This document shows, piece by piece, positions 7,661 through 15,759 of a stretch of DNA of 37,797 nucleotides. The position numbers and the translations under genes are program-made. The stretch spans positions 1 through 37,797 of the forward strand of contig JAFXIL010000173.1 of assembly GCA_017563185.1 (NCBI GenBank), written 5' to 3'. Each line of letters opens with the position of its first letter. The first letter of the stretch is position 1. This DNA comes from Kiritimatiellia bacterium (lineage in GTDB: Bacteria; Verrucomicrobiota; Kiritimatiellia; RFP12; UBA1067). The notes beneath the pieces were generated by a model. That model had not been told where the DNA came from. It made no database searches and saw only the letters and a program-made list of their open reading frames with translations.

Positions 7661-9145
7661 CTAGTATGGGGACGACGAGTATGGGTGCTTCACCACGTCG
7701 CCGGAATCGCGGTAGTCGAGCATGCCGTCCTTGATGAAGTACTCTACTTTCACGGCCTCCTTGGGGGTGCCGTTTGCCCACGCCGCGATAACGCGCTCGC
7801 CTGACGGACGGAAGAAGCGGTCGGCGAAGACGGACCCGCTGCGCCTGCGCTGTATTGTGACTATGCGCCCCTTCCCGTCAAGGTCGAAGGAGTCGATCCA
7901 GTCGCGCGGCGTGCAGAGCGGCGTGAGCGCCATGCGGAACGGATCGTCGAGGTCCACCCTGCTCTGATAGTTGATCTCGCGTATCATCCCGGTCGAGTAG
8001 AAGTCGCTCACGGCATCCGGCGGCTGGAAGAACGATATGATCGCGGGCGGTCCCCACGGCCCTCCGCCAATTCGCGAGAACACGGCCACGTCAAGCCTTG
8101 CCGACATGTATCTGCGGTTCACCAATATCTCGGCGAAGCCTGCCTTCGGCGTCAGGTTGGGGTCGCCTCTGTACGCCTGTATCTTCTGGAGACCACGGCC
8201 GTGCACCACTTTCCACGCATACTCGACGTGCTCGGTGGAGGCAGCCCACGTGCGCGCGCAGAAGCGGAACATGCGCACCTGCTCCGGAGCGCGCAGCACC
8301 ACTGCGATTGCGAAAGGCGTGGAGAACGTCTCCTCCTTCTGGGGGTCGGCGTAGTCGCGCCCAGGAACCGTCCGCGGAAGCGGGAAGCGCTCGTATTCGT
8401 CATAGACGGACATGATGTACGCGATGGGCGGCACGTCGCGCAACGTGAGGCGTGCGGCTGCGTTGGTGAGCGCCGCAACGTCAAAGTGGTCTGTGGTGAA
8501 CACCGCGGGATGTACGGACGGCGTGAAATAGCTCGCGCCGCTCGCCAGACCATCCGCAAGCGTGCGCCTCACGAGCCACTGCATCACCGGCCCGAGGGCG
8601 CTTTTCTCGCGCAGCACGCGCAGCGTCTCCTCCTGCATGGAGTTCGTCATCGCATCGAGCGCAGAGCGCACAGATTCTACATGTCCCCTCGCACCGACCA
8701 CGGGAATGTGGAAAGGCACGTTGGCTGGAATGAAGTCCGACGTGACACGGCGCGTGTACCGGCCAGCAGAACGCTCGTTCCACGCGGCGGGGCCCACGTA
8801 TGTGACGGCAAGCGTGTTGCGCATGTACGCGTCGGAGAGCTTCTGCGCCTCGGCGGCGTCGATCATGGATGCGAGGTTGAACTCCACAGGCTCGGGCGGA
8901 GGGGCAGGTGGCGCGGCGGGAGGCGCCGGAGTTTGAGGCGGGGCCTTCTTCGGAGCCGCATCCTTCGGCACCGCTTCGGCCGGAGGCAGCGACTTGGCCT
9001 GTTGCTTGGTAGCAGGCGCGGCCGGAGCGGTGCGTTCGGCCACTGCATCGCGGACAACGGCGTTGAAGTCCGTTGCGGCGGCGAATGCGCCGCTCCACAG
9101 TGAAAGCATGGTTGCCATGCAGATCGTCATCGCCAAGGCTCTCAT
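7661..9145 (-). CDS. secreted protein of unknown family with Pro/Ala-rich linker
   Basis: I do not recognise this 494-residue protein. It begins with a signal peptide (MRALAMTICM...GAFA, about 22 residues). A low-complexity Ala/Pro/Lys segment follows from about residue 38 to 88, typical of a periplasmic or cell-envelope spacer. The remaining 400 residues have mixed composition without recognised motifs, though the C-terminal part (DGKGRIVTIQRRR and the later IKDGMLDYRDSGD) looks like a beta-rich fold. The ATG at 9145 has AGGAGG eight bases upstream and overlaps the TGA of the ABC ATPase gene (ATGA), so translation is coupled to the transporter. It could be an envelope partner of that transporter. 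It does not resemble a FecB/BtuF binding protein. Stop codon is TAG. Confidence 0.75.
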   Translation of the reverse strand: MRALAMTICMATMLSLWSGAFAAATDFNAVVRDAVAERTAPAAPATKQQAKSLPPAEAVPKDAAPKKAPPQTPAPPAAPPAPPPEPVEFNLASMIDAAEAQKLSDAYMRNTLAVTYVGPAAWNERSAGRYTRRVTSDFIPANVPFHIPVVGARGHVESVRSALDAMTNSMQEETLRVLREKSALGPVMQWLVRRTLADGLASGASYFTPSVHPAVFTTDHFDVAALTNAAARLTLRDVPPIAYIMSVYDEYERFPLPRTVPGRDYADPQKEETFSTPFAIAVVLRAPEQVRMFRFCARTWAASTEHVEYAWKVVHGRGLQKIQAYRGDPNLTPKAGFAEILVNRRYMSARLDVAVFSRIGGGPWGPPAIISFFQPPDAVSDFYSTGMIREINYQSRVDLDDPFRMALTPLCTPRDWIDSFDLDGKGRIVTIQRRRSGSVFADRFFRPSGERVIAAWANGTPKEAVKVEYFIKDGMLDYRDSGDVVKHPYSSSPY

Positions 9146-9855
9146 CGTTCACACTCCTCCTGTGTATCGTCAAGGTATCTGGACATCACTTCGGCGGGCG
9201 CGCCGTCAGCGTCGATGCGCCCTTCGCGCAGCAGAACGGCGCGCGTGAAGAAGCCGCGCGGCAGCGGAAACTCGTGTATCGTCATCACAATGGTGCGGCC
9301 GATGCGCCGAAGAAGGTCGAAGAACGCGGCGCGTCCCGCTGCGTCGATGTGCGCCGTGGGCTCGTCAAGCAGAAGCGCGGGCGCGCCCGTGGCGAGGGCG
9401 AAGGCGATGGACGCGCGGCGCAGCTCGCCGCTTGAGAGGGCGTCCATGCGCCTGCGCGCGAGAGCCTCGGCGCCGACGGAGGCTATTGCCGCATCGACAG
9501 CCGCTTCGTCTGCCGGGGCGGGACGCCTCCATGCGCTCAGACGTGGCGTGCGGCCAAGCATCACGTAGTCGCGCACCGTGAGAGCGGGCATGGGTTCGTC
9601 GTCCGAAGGCACAAACACGCACCCAGGCGTGCCGTCCGCCTCCACGTCCGCCGCGCGCGCAAGCTCGCCAAGGAGAGTGGTCTTTCCCGCGCCGTTCGGC
9701 CCGATCACCGCCACGCGCTCGCCAGGCGCCACTGCCAAGGACACGTCGCATAGCGCCACGCGCGCACCTTCCGGCGGACGCTCGCCGGGCGCGCACGCGC
9801 GCGCTCCCGCCCGCCGCGGATCGAAGAATACCGTCCTGTGCGCGAGTTCAAGCAT
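9142..9855 (-). CDS. FecE/BtuD-type ABC transporter ATPase
   Basis: ATP-binding subunit of an ABC importer of the iron-siderophore/cobalamin/haem class, predicted to sit on the inner face of the membrane. Walker A GPNGAGKT is at residues 52-59, the signature is SSGEL (141-145), Walker B ALLLDEP (160-166) and the switch His is in TIHE (His194). The Q-loop position reads FVPSDDEP, with Ser where the family has Gln, a notable deviation. I chose the ATG at 9855 (MLELAH) because GGGAG lies six bases upstream. An ATG at 9861 overlaps the permease stop but would touch the ribosome site. The long frame upstream belongs to the permease strand in another phase and is not coding. Length 237 residues. 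Confidence 0.85.
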   Translation of the reverse strand: MLELAHRTVFFDPRRAGARACAPGERPPEGARVALCDVSLAVAPGERVAVIGPNGAGKTTLLGELARAADVEADGTPGCVFVPSDDEPMPALTVRDYVMLGRTPRLSAWRRPAPADEAAVDAAIASVGAEALARRRMDALSSGELRRASIAFALATGAPALLLDEPTAHIDAAGRAAFFDLLRRIGRTIVMTIHEFPLPRGFFTRAVLLREGRIDADGAPAEVMSRYLDDTQEECER

Positions 9856-9857
9856 TC

Positions 9858-10715
9858 TCATCTCCCGCGTGGACACTCCGCCCCTCTTCTCAGGCAGAGC
9901 ATATACAGAAAGAACGGCGAACCGCACAATGCGCACACCACGCCCGCCGAGAGATCCTTCGGCAGCCTGCCCGACACACCGTGCGCCGCCAGCAGGAACA
10001 GCGCCCCGAAGATTGCCGAAAGCGGAAGGTACGCGCGATGGTTCGCGCCGAAGAGCCTGCGCACCACATGCGGCACCACAAGCCCCAGAAATCCTATAGC
10101 ACCCGCAAGCGCCACGCTCGCGGCCGTCGCGAGCGAAGCGGCGCCGAGCGCCACCAGGCACGTGCGGCGCACGTTCACGCCGAGCGTCCGCGCCATCGTC
10201 TCGCCAAGCGACATCGCGTTGAGAGCGCGCGACTGCGAATACACCGCGACGAACGCCGCCGCGGCGCACACGCTCGCCACCGCGAGCGCGGCCGGACGTA
10301 CCGAGCGAAGATCGCCGAACAGCCACTTCGAAAGCCGCGCGAAGGTGGCCGGCTCTGCAAACGACATAACCAGCATGTACAACGATCCCGTGAAAGAGCC
10401 AGCCACGAAACCAGCCAGTATCACGGTCTCTCCCGCGAACGCCGCGCCGCCTCTGCGCCTTGACGCGACATACGATATGCCGCACACTAGCGAAAGCGAG
10501 AAGACAGATCCCATGAACCCGGCCACGGGCAGTACGAACGCCCCCGCGCGCTCTAGCCCAAAGTGCATCGCGAGGGCCGTGAATAGCGACGCGCCGCCCA
10601 CCAGGCCAAGCATGTACGGCTCGGCCAGCGGATTGCGCAGGACGCTCTGGAGGGTTGCGCCCGCCGTTGCGAGCGCAGCGCCAACAACCAAGGCGGCTAT
10701 TGCCGATACCATCAT
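9858..10715 (-). CDS. FecCD/BtuC-type ABC transporter permease, N-terminally short
   Basis: Integral membrane subunit of the same importer. The segment ALVVGAALATAGATLQ, then NPLAEPYMLGLVGGA, matches the family core, as do GFLGLVVPHVVRRLFG and the C-terminal GSPFFLYML. Family members have about 330 residues. This one has 285 and starts directly in what is normally the second transmembrane helix; the first helix and its RxPR loop are missing. GGAG lies eight bases before the ATG at 10715. A better ribosome site (AAGGAGG) precedes an ATG at 10732, but that frame ends after six codons (MTETRA) at a TGA overlapping 10714-10712. No in-frame start exists upstream, so this may be a natural short form or a 5' frameshift. 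The next gene overlaps closely. Confidence 0.82.
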   Translation of the reverse strand: MMVSAIAALVVGAALATAGATLQSVLRNPLAEPYMLGLVGGASLFTALAMHFGLERAGAFVLPVAGFMGSVFSLSLVCGISYVASRRRGGAAFAGETVILAGFVAGSFTGSLYMLVMSFAEPATFARLSKWLFGDLRSVRPAALAVASVCAAAAFVAVYSQSRALNAMSLGETMARTLGVNVRRTCLVALGAASLATAASVALAGAIGFLGLVVPHVVRRLFGANHRAYLPLSAIFGALFLLAAHGVSGRLPKDLSAGVVCALCGSPFFLYMLCLRRGAECPRGR

Positions 10716-10731
10716 GCCCGCGTCTCCGTCA

Positions 10732-12906
10732 TCAGCGCGCCTCCTTGAACTCCGGGCATGTGGCGTCGGCCCTGCGGATCCAGGCCGCGTCGCCGTACAC
10801 GCCGGCTGCGGAGATGTCGAACGGACGGAACCCGGCCTTGACGACAGGCGACCCCGGCTTCAGCCTGAAGTCGCGACGGTCGGCGTCCTCGAAGAGCGGA
10901 TCCGCCACAAGTCCGTGCAGGTCTCTGCCCTTCGCCTGCCACTCGGCGAACGTCTTGCCGTTGAAGGACGGCGCGCCTTTTGCCATCCACCAGAAGTTGT
11001 CCACCCAGTTGATCTTCCCCGTCTCGTTCAGCGTGGCTCCGTACTTCGCGAAGACAGGGCCATTGTCCCAGTAGATGACGTTTCGCTCCGCCGTGAACGA
11101 GAGATGCGGCTCTGCGCGGGAGAGCGCCACCTGGCACTGGCGGCTGAAGGCGAGAATGTTGTTCCTGAGCACATTGTTTCTTCCGTAGTGCTGATGGAAC
11201 GACGAGTCCTTGGTGTCGTACACGAGATTGTTCTCCATCACCACGCCCTCGCTGCCTTCGTCTGGGTAGAGCCCCCATCCGCCGTAGGAATAGGAATCGA
11301 CGGCGTGGATGACGTTGTTCGAGACGCACGTGCCGAATGACGTGCCGAGCGTGTAGAGCCCGCCCATGTCGCTCAGCACTCCCTGGCCGATCTTGCGGAT
11401 TCTGCAGAAGGCGAGCGTGTTGCCCTGCGCCATGCTGCCGGCGTATCCCCACACCCAGCCGATGGAGACGCCGGTGTAGTAGTAGTCGCTGATCTCGCAG
11501 TGCGTGATGGAATTGAACGGCGACGAGCCGATCCACACGCCCACGCCGGCGGCATGCACGCGCCCGCCGTGCGAAAGGATGCAGTTGTCCACCACGTTCC
11601 ATCCGGTGCCGCGTGCGTTCGCAAGGCCCGTCACGTGATCGCCGGGGCCAACCGGCTGCGTGGCGCCCGGCAAACCGATGCGTACGCCGCCCGCGCCAGT
11701 ATCCATCACCGCGCAGCGCTCCACGCGGTTGGACGTGCAGCCCTCCCTCAGCCAGATTCCGTACTCGCCAACATGCGCCACCTCGCAGCCGCGCATCACC
11801 ACCCTGCGCGCGCCGTCCATAAGCACTGCGGCCTCGGTGTGGGCAGCGGCCTGGCACGGCGCCCATTCGCTCGGGCGCATGGAGGCGACGTCATACCCCG
11901 ACGAATCCGGGGTGCCCTTTCTGCCCTTGAATCCCGCGCGGCGGGGGGAGTCCGCAAACTCGAATGCAATGTTCTCGAACACGACGTCATGCACGAAGCG
12001 GTCCTTCGCGGGCTCGCCCGCCACGCGCAGCAGCTGGCCAAGCCCGGGCACCGGGTACTGGAAACGCGTCTTGTCGGGCGTCTCGCCAGGGCGCGGAATG
12101 TACAGAATCTTCTTCGCACAGCCGTCGTACAGCCATTCGCCCGGCGCATCCAGCGCGGCCGGCACGTTCTCCACGTAGTACGTCGAGGCGGTGGTCCAGC
12201 TGTTCCACTTCGGGAGCGTGCGCCCCTGCGTGCGCACTACGCCGTTCTCGAAGCCAAGCACGATGCGACGCGTGGTGTCCCACTTGTGATGCACTACGAT
12301 GTGGGCGAACGGCAGCGACTCGATCGGCGATGCGGCGAGCGGCGCCAGGTCGCCATCGCGCGCCGTAAGCTCCATGCGCGCGACATCGCCGCCGAGCGGA
12401 GTCTCCTTCGTGGCCTTGGGCACGAGGAAGCCCGCATTGGGATGGCGCGCGCGCTGCGCGCGTCGGCCGTCCACGAAAAGATGCTCGAACCAGAGGGGAC
12501 GACCGCCGGAACCGGTCGGCGCGTCAACCTCCCAGCGTCCATCGGGGCGAACGCGCCAGCCCTTCAGCTCTCGCGCGCCGACGAAGCGGGCAGAGCCATC
12601 GGCGGGGCCGCGCCATGTGACAGGCGCACCCGGCGAGCCGGAGTCTTCGGGCAGAATGGTAAGCGGCTCGGAGAGAGGATATTCGCCCGCGGCGAGCGAG
12701 ATCGTCCACGGTCCGCCATCCGGCGCATTCTTTCTCAGCGCGCGCAGCGCGGCCTGCGCCTCGCACGGCGTCGCGAACGGATGTGCCGCGGTGCCATTGC
12801 GCTCTGCGGCGATGCCGGGCGCAACGAAGACCGTGCGCTCTGCGGCATAGGATGTACCGCAGGCGAAAACGGCAGCCACTGCACTTAAGACAAATTTGTT
12901 TTTCAT
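10732..12906 (-). CDS. secreted right-handed beta-helix protein, GH141-like
   Basis: A 724-residue exported protein. The signal peptide is MKNKFVLSAV...SYA. The N-terminal part has the layout seen in glycoside hydrolase family 141 and related beta-helix proteins: TVFVAPG, PFATPCEAQAALRAL, GEYPLSEPLTILPEDSGSPG, then DGRRAQRARHPN and YYVENVPAALDAPGEW. The C-terminal half is a string of short beta-helix coils rich in N and G. GH141 includes a fucosidase acting on pectin and a xylanase; the substrate here is unknown. The ATG at 12906 is chosen for the signal peptide. It has no ribosome site, and the -10 box ends only six bases upstream, so the mRNA is probably leaderless. It is first in an apparent operon with the ABC transporter, with its TGA at 10732 just before the permease gene. 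Confidence 0.8.
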   Translation of the reverse strand: MKNKFVLSAVAAVFACGTSYAAERTVFVAPGIAAERNGTAAHPFATPCEAQAALRALRKNAPDGGPWTISLAAGEYPLSEPLTILPEDSGSPGAPVTWRGPADGSARFVGARELKGWRVRPDGRWEVDAPTGSGGRPLWFEHLFVDGRRAQRARHPNAGFLVPKATKETPLGGDVARMELTARDGDLAPLAASPIESLPFAHIVVHHKWDTTRRIVLGFENGVVRTQGRTLPKWNSWTTASTYYVENVPAALDAPGEWLYDGCAKKILYIPRPGETPDKTRFQYPVPGLGQLLRVAGEPAKDRFVHDVVFENIAFEFADSPRRAGFKGRKGTPDSSGYDVASMRPSEWAPCQAAAHTEAAVLMDGARRVVMRGCEVAHVGEYGIWLREGCTSNRVERCAVMDTGAGGVRIGLPGATQPVGPGDHVTGLANARGTGWNVVDNCILSHGGRVHAAGVGVWIGSSPFNSITHCEISDYYYTGVSIGWVWGYAGSMAQGNTLAFCRIRKIGQGVLSDMGGLYTLGTSFGTCVSNNVIHAVDSYSYGGWGLYPDEGSEGVVMENNLVYDTKDSSFHQHYGRNNVLRNNILAFSRQCQVALSRAEPHLSFTAERNVIYWDNGPVFAKYGATLNETGKINWVDNFWWMAKGAPSFNGKTFAEWQAKGRDLHGLVADPLFEDADRRDFRLKPGSPVVKAGFRPFDISAAGVYGDAAWIRRADATCPEFKEAR

Positions 12907-12912
12907 ACGCCA

Positions 12913-12941
12913 ATTATACCAAAGCGCACGAAGGCGCACAA
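12913..12941 (-). promoter_or_regulatory. promoter giving a leaderless mRNA for the beta-helix gene
   Basis: On the minus strand: TTGTGC at 12941-12936, a 17-base spacer ending in TGG, and TATAAT at 12918-12913. Six bases (TGGCGT) separate the -10 box from the ATG at 12906, so transcription should start at or next to the start codon. No Shine-Dalgarno sequence fits in between. The same -35 hexamer and spacing occur before pilT. Confidence 0.7.
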
Positions 12942-13032
12942 GCCCCGCGTTTTCCCGTGCGTCTTTTGTCCTTCGCCCGCCTACGGAGCCGCAAGGCTTC
13001 GAAACTTCCTTAATGCGCGGCTAACAGAATAA

Positions 13033-13041
13033 TGATACACT
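13033..13041 (+). promoter_or_regulatory. possible extended -10 of the two-component operon
   Basis: TGATACACT fits TGN followed by a 4/6 match to TATAAT. No convincing -35 hexamer is seen 16-18 bases upstream. The predicted transcription start near 13048 lies after the ATG at 13042, which supports using the ATG at 13066 for the response regulator. Confidence 0.35.
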
Positions 13042-13065
13042 ATGGGCCAACGAAAGGCACGCTTC

Positions 13066-13746
13066 ATGAACAACCTCGCGAACATCCTCATCGTGGAGGA
13101 CGACTCCACAATCCGCACGATCCTGCAGATGCTTCTGCGAAGCGTGGGCTTCACCCACGTGCGCAGCGCGGCGCGCGGCGACGAAGGTCTGGACGCCATC
13201 CGCCGCGAACCGCCGCAGCTCGTGCTCCTTGACCTCATGCTTCCCGGCCTAGACGGCCTCACCGTGTGCCGCCGCGTACGCGAAGACCCAACGCTCGCCG
13301 ACGTGCGCATCATCATGCTCACCGCCAAGAGCGAGGACGAAGACGTCGTGCGCGGCCTGGAGCTCGGCGCCGACGACTACGTCACCAAGCCATTCTCCCG
13401 CGAAGTGCTGCTCGCCCGCATCAACGCCGTCCTTCGCCGCAATGACCCCCTCGCCGCCGGACGCGACCTCGACGGCCTGCGCATCGACTCGCGCGCAGGT
13501 TCCGCCACCCTCAACGGCGAGCTGCTCACCCTCACGCGCGGCGAGTTTCGCCTTGTCGCCCTTCTCGCCTCCCGTCCAGGCCGCGTGTACACCCGCAGCC
13601 AGATCATCGACGCCGTGCAGGACGAGGAGAAGAGCGTGACCGAACGCACCGTGGACGTCCAGCTCGTCGGCCTCAGGAAGAAGCTCGGCGACTGGGCCTC
13701 CCACATCGAGACGATCCGCGGCGTCGGATACAGGGTGAAGCCATGA
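13066..13746 (+). CDS. OmpR/PhoB-family response regulator
   Basis: Two-domain DNA-binding response regulator of 226 residues. The receiver domain (about 5-118) has the acidic pocket E11-D12-D13, the phosphoacceptor Asp56 in LLDLMLPG, Thr86 and Lys108 (YVTKPF). The winged-helix effector (about 130-226) ends in the typical ETIRGVGYRVKP. The ATG at 13066 is chosen because AAAGG lies eight bases upstream; an ATG at 13042 adds eight residues but has no ribosome site. The stop overlaps the kinase start (ATGA), so the two are a coupled pair. It resembles PhoB, but no phosphate-transport genes are nearby, so the signal is unknown. Confidence 0.93.
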   Translation: MNNLANILIVEDDSTIRTILQMLLRSVGFTHVRSAARGDEGLDAIRREPPQLVLLDLMLPGLDGLTVCRRVREDPTLADVRIIMLTAKSEDEDVVRGLELGADDYVTKPFSREVLLARINAVLRRNDPLAAGRDLDGLRIDSRAGSATLNGELLTLTRGEFRLVALLASRPGRVYTRSQIIDAVQDEEKSVTERTVDVQLVGLRKKLGDWASHIETIRGVGYRVKP

Positions 13747-15056
13747 AGAAGCACCACCTCGCCGGCTTCATCCCCTGCATCCTCGCCGCCATCGGCCTCG
13801 CCGCGTTCGCGTTCGTGCTGCGCTCCGAGACGCTCTCGTACCGCCGCGCCGTCGAGAAATGGGCGGAACGCGACCTCGCAGCGCGCACGCAGCTCGCCTC
13901 AGAGGCCATCCGCGAGGCGCTCGCCACCGGAGACTTCGCCCGTCTGCGCGCATTCGCGGACGCCAGACGCGCAGACGGCATGCGCCTCACCGTGCTGACC
14001 CGCGCAGGCGGAATGTTCTTCGACTCCGACTCCCGCGCCGCAGGCAACCACGCCTCATGCCCCGAAGTGGCCGCCGCAAGAGAGAAAGGCGAGGGCAGCT
14101 CCCTGCGCAAGTCCGCCACCACCTCCACCAGAACACTCTACTGCGCCCGCCGCGCGGGCGAGGAGTTCATTGTGCGCCTAGCACTTCCGTACGAGACGGT
14201 CGTCGCCCCTCTGCGCGCCAACCGCCCCGTCATCGTCCTGGCCGCCCTCGTTGGCGCGTCGGGAATCCTGATGGTGCTTCTCTTCACCTTCCGCCTCGTT
14301 CTGCGCTACCGCACCCTCGCGCGCGAACGCGAGGCCCAGGAACGCACCCTCGCCGAGACGCGCCGCCTCGCCGAGTTCCGCCGCGACTTCATCGCCAACG
14401 TCTCGCACGAAATCAAGACGCCGCTCACGGGAATACTCGGCGCAGTTGACATGCTCGAAACGGCCGGCGGATCGCTTTCCGAAGACGACCACCGCGAGCT
14501 GATGAAGATGCTGCGCCGCGAATCGACGCGCCTCGACGCGCTCGCCCGCGACATCCTCTCCCTCGCACGCATCGAGCGCGGCGACGAGACAGGAGAAAAC
14601 TCGTTCGCCCCAGCCGACCTAGCCGACGTGCTCTCCTCCGCCGCCGACCGAGTGCGCCCCCGCGCCGAAAAGGCCGGCGTGCGCCTGGTGGTGCATCCCG
14701 CCGCGCCCCTCGTGGCGCAGTGCGACGCCCGCCTCCTGGAGCAGGCGCTGGTGAACCTTGCGGACAACGCACTGCGCCACTCCGCCTCGCCCGACGTGGA
14801 GATGTCGCTCTCGCCATGCGACGGCGGCGCGGTGTTCACCGTCGAAGACCACGGCATCGGCCTCGCCGCGGCAGACCAGGCGCGCATATTCGAGCGCTTC
14901 TACCGCGTGGACAAGTCGCACAGCCGCGAACAGGGCGGCACCGGTCTCGGCCTCGCGATAGTGAAGCACATCGCCACCCTCCACGGCGGCGACGCCCAGG
15001 TGGAGAGCGCACCCGGCAAGGGCTGCCGCTTCACCCTGCGCATCAAGTGCGGATGA
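13743..15056 (+). CDS. PhoR-like membrane sensor histidine kinase
   Basis: Cognate kinase of the response regulator. Transmembrane helices at about 7-27 and 163-184 enclose a roughly 135-residue extracytoplasmic sensor domain with two Cys residues (Cys106, Cys134). The dimerisation/phosphotransfer region holds FIANVSHEIKTPLTGI with His222. The ATPase domain has the N-box NLADNALRHS (about 338-347), G1 DHGIGL (369-374), F-box IFERFYRVDKSHS and G2 GGTGLGLA (398-405). Length 437 residues. It starts inside the regulator's stop codon and its 3' end overlaps the convergent murI gene by 14 bases. No HAMP or PAS motif was recognised by eye. Confidence 0.93.
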   Translation: MKKHHLAGFIPCILAAIGLAAFAFVLRSETLSYRRAVEKWAERDLAARTQLASEAIREALATGDFARLRAFADARRADGMRLTVLTRAGGMFFDSDSRAAGNHASCPEVAAAREKGEGSSLRKSATTSTRTLYCARRAGEEFIVRLALPYETVVAPLRANRPVIVLAALVGASGILMVLLFTFRLVLRYRTLAREREAQERTLAETRRLAEFRRDFIANVSHEIKTPLTGILGAVDMLETAGGSLSEDDHRELMKMLRRESTRLDALARDILSLARIERGDETGENSFAPADLADVLSSAADRVRPRAEKAGVRLVVHPAAPLVAQCDARLLEQALVNLADNALRHSASPDVEMSLSPCDGGAVFTVEDHGIGLAAADQARIFERFYRVDKSHSREQGGTGLGLAIVKHIATLHGGDAQVESAPGKGCRFTLRIKCG

Positions 15057-15759
15057 ACTCGTGGCGCGAGCCACCCGAGGAATTGAGCGCATTCCGCGCG
15101 GCAAGAATGCGCTTCACCTGCCGCGCAACCGCCGGCGCGGGATCCACCACCTTGGCGCGTCCCGCCGCAACGCGCGCGATGAGCGGAGCAAGATGCGGGA
15201 AATGCGTACATCCGAGCACCAGATGATCCGCCCCGGCCGCGATAAGAGGCTCCACCTTCGCCCTCACCTCGGCCTCGGCCTCCGGGCCGTCCAGCTCGCC
15301 GCGCTCCACAAGAGCCACGAATGAATCGGCCACGCACGTCACCACCGTCACTCCCTTCGCGAAGCGCGCGCACGTCTCGCGGTAGAGCCTCCCGTTGAAC
15401 GTGCCTTCCGTCGCGAGCACTCCCACAACGCCGCTCTTCGACTGCAGCGCGGCCGGCTTAACAGCGGGCTCCATGCCGACGAAAGGCACATCAGGCCATT
15501 CGGCCCTCAGCGCGTCTATAGCGGCGGCAGTGGCCGTATTGCAGGCCACAACGACCATCTTGCAACCCTTCGCGAGGAGCGTGCGCACATGGCCGCGCGC
15601 AAGCTCGCGCACCTCGGCTGGCGGACGGCTTCCATACGGACAGTTCGCCGAGTCGGCGATGTACACCGTATCTTCCGCCGGAAGGAGCTTCCTCACCGCG
15701 TCGCGTATGCAGAGTCCGCCCACCCCGCTGTCGAAAAATCCTATCGGCGCCGCATTCAT
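15043..15759 (-). CDS. murI: glutamate racemase
   Basis: Makes D-glutamate for peptidoglycan in the cytoplasm by two-base, cofactor-free racemisation. The two catalytic Cys are Cys73 in VACNTATAA and Cys184 in LGCTHFPHL. The substrate-binding DSGVGG is at 10-15 and PYGSRP at 41-46. Length 238 residues, slightly short of the usual 255-285. The ATG at 15759 overlaps the stop of pflA (ATGA), so it is translationally coupled to it. Its last 14 bases overlap the end of the histidine kinase gene on the other strand. Confidence 0.95.
   Translation of the reverse strand: MNAAPIGFFDSGVGGLCIRDAVRKLLPAEDTVYIADSANCPYGSRPPAEVRELARGHVRTLLAKGCKMVVVACNTATAAAIDALRAEWPDVPFVGMEPAVKPAALQSKSGVVGVLATEGTFNGRLYRETCARFAKGVTVVTCVADSFVALVERGELDGPEAEAEVRAKVEPLIAAGADHLVLGCTHFPHLAPLIARVAAGRAKVVDPAPAVARQVKRILAARNALNSSGGSRHEFIRT

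Noticed and set aside
9862-10485. N-terminal extension of the ABC ATPase frame
   Set aside because: It overlaps the permease completely, is Arg/Gly-rich without motifs, and the ribosome site and ABC-domain start point to 9855.
13042-13065. Upstream start for the response regulator
   Set aside because: No ribosome site precedes the ATG at 13042, and the likely transcription start lies after it; the ATG at 13066 has AAAGG at good spacing.
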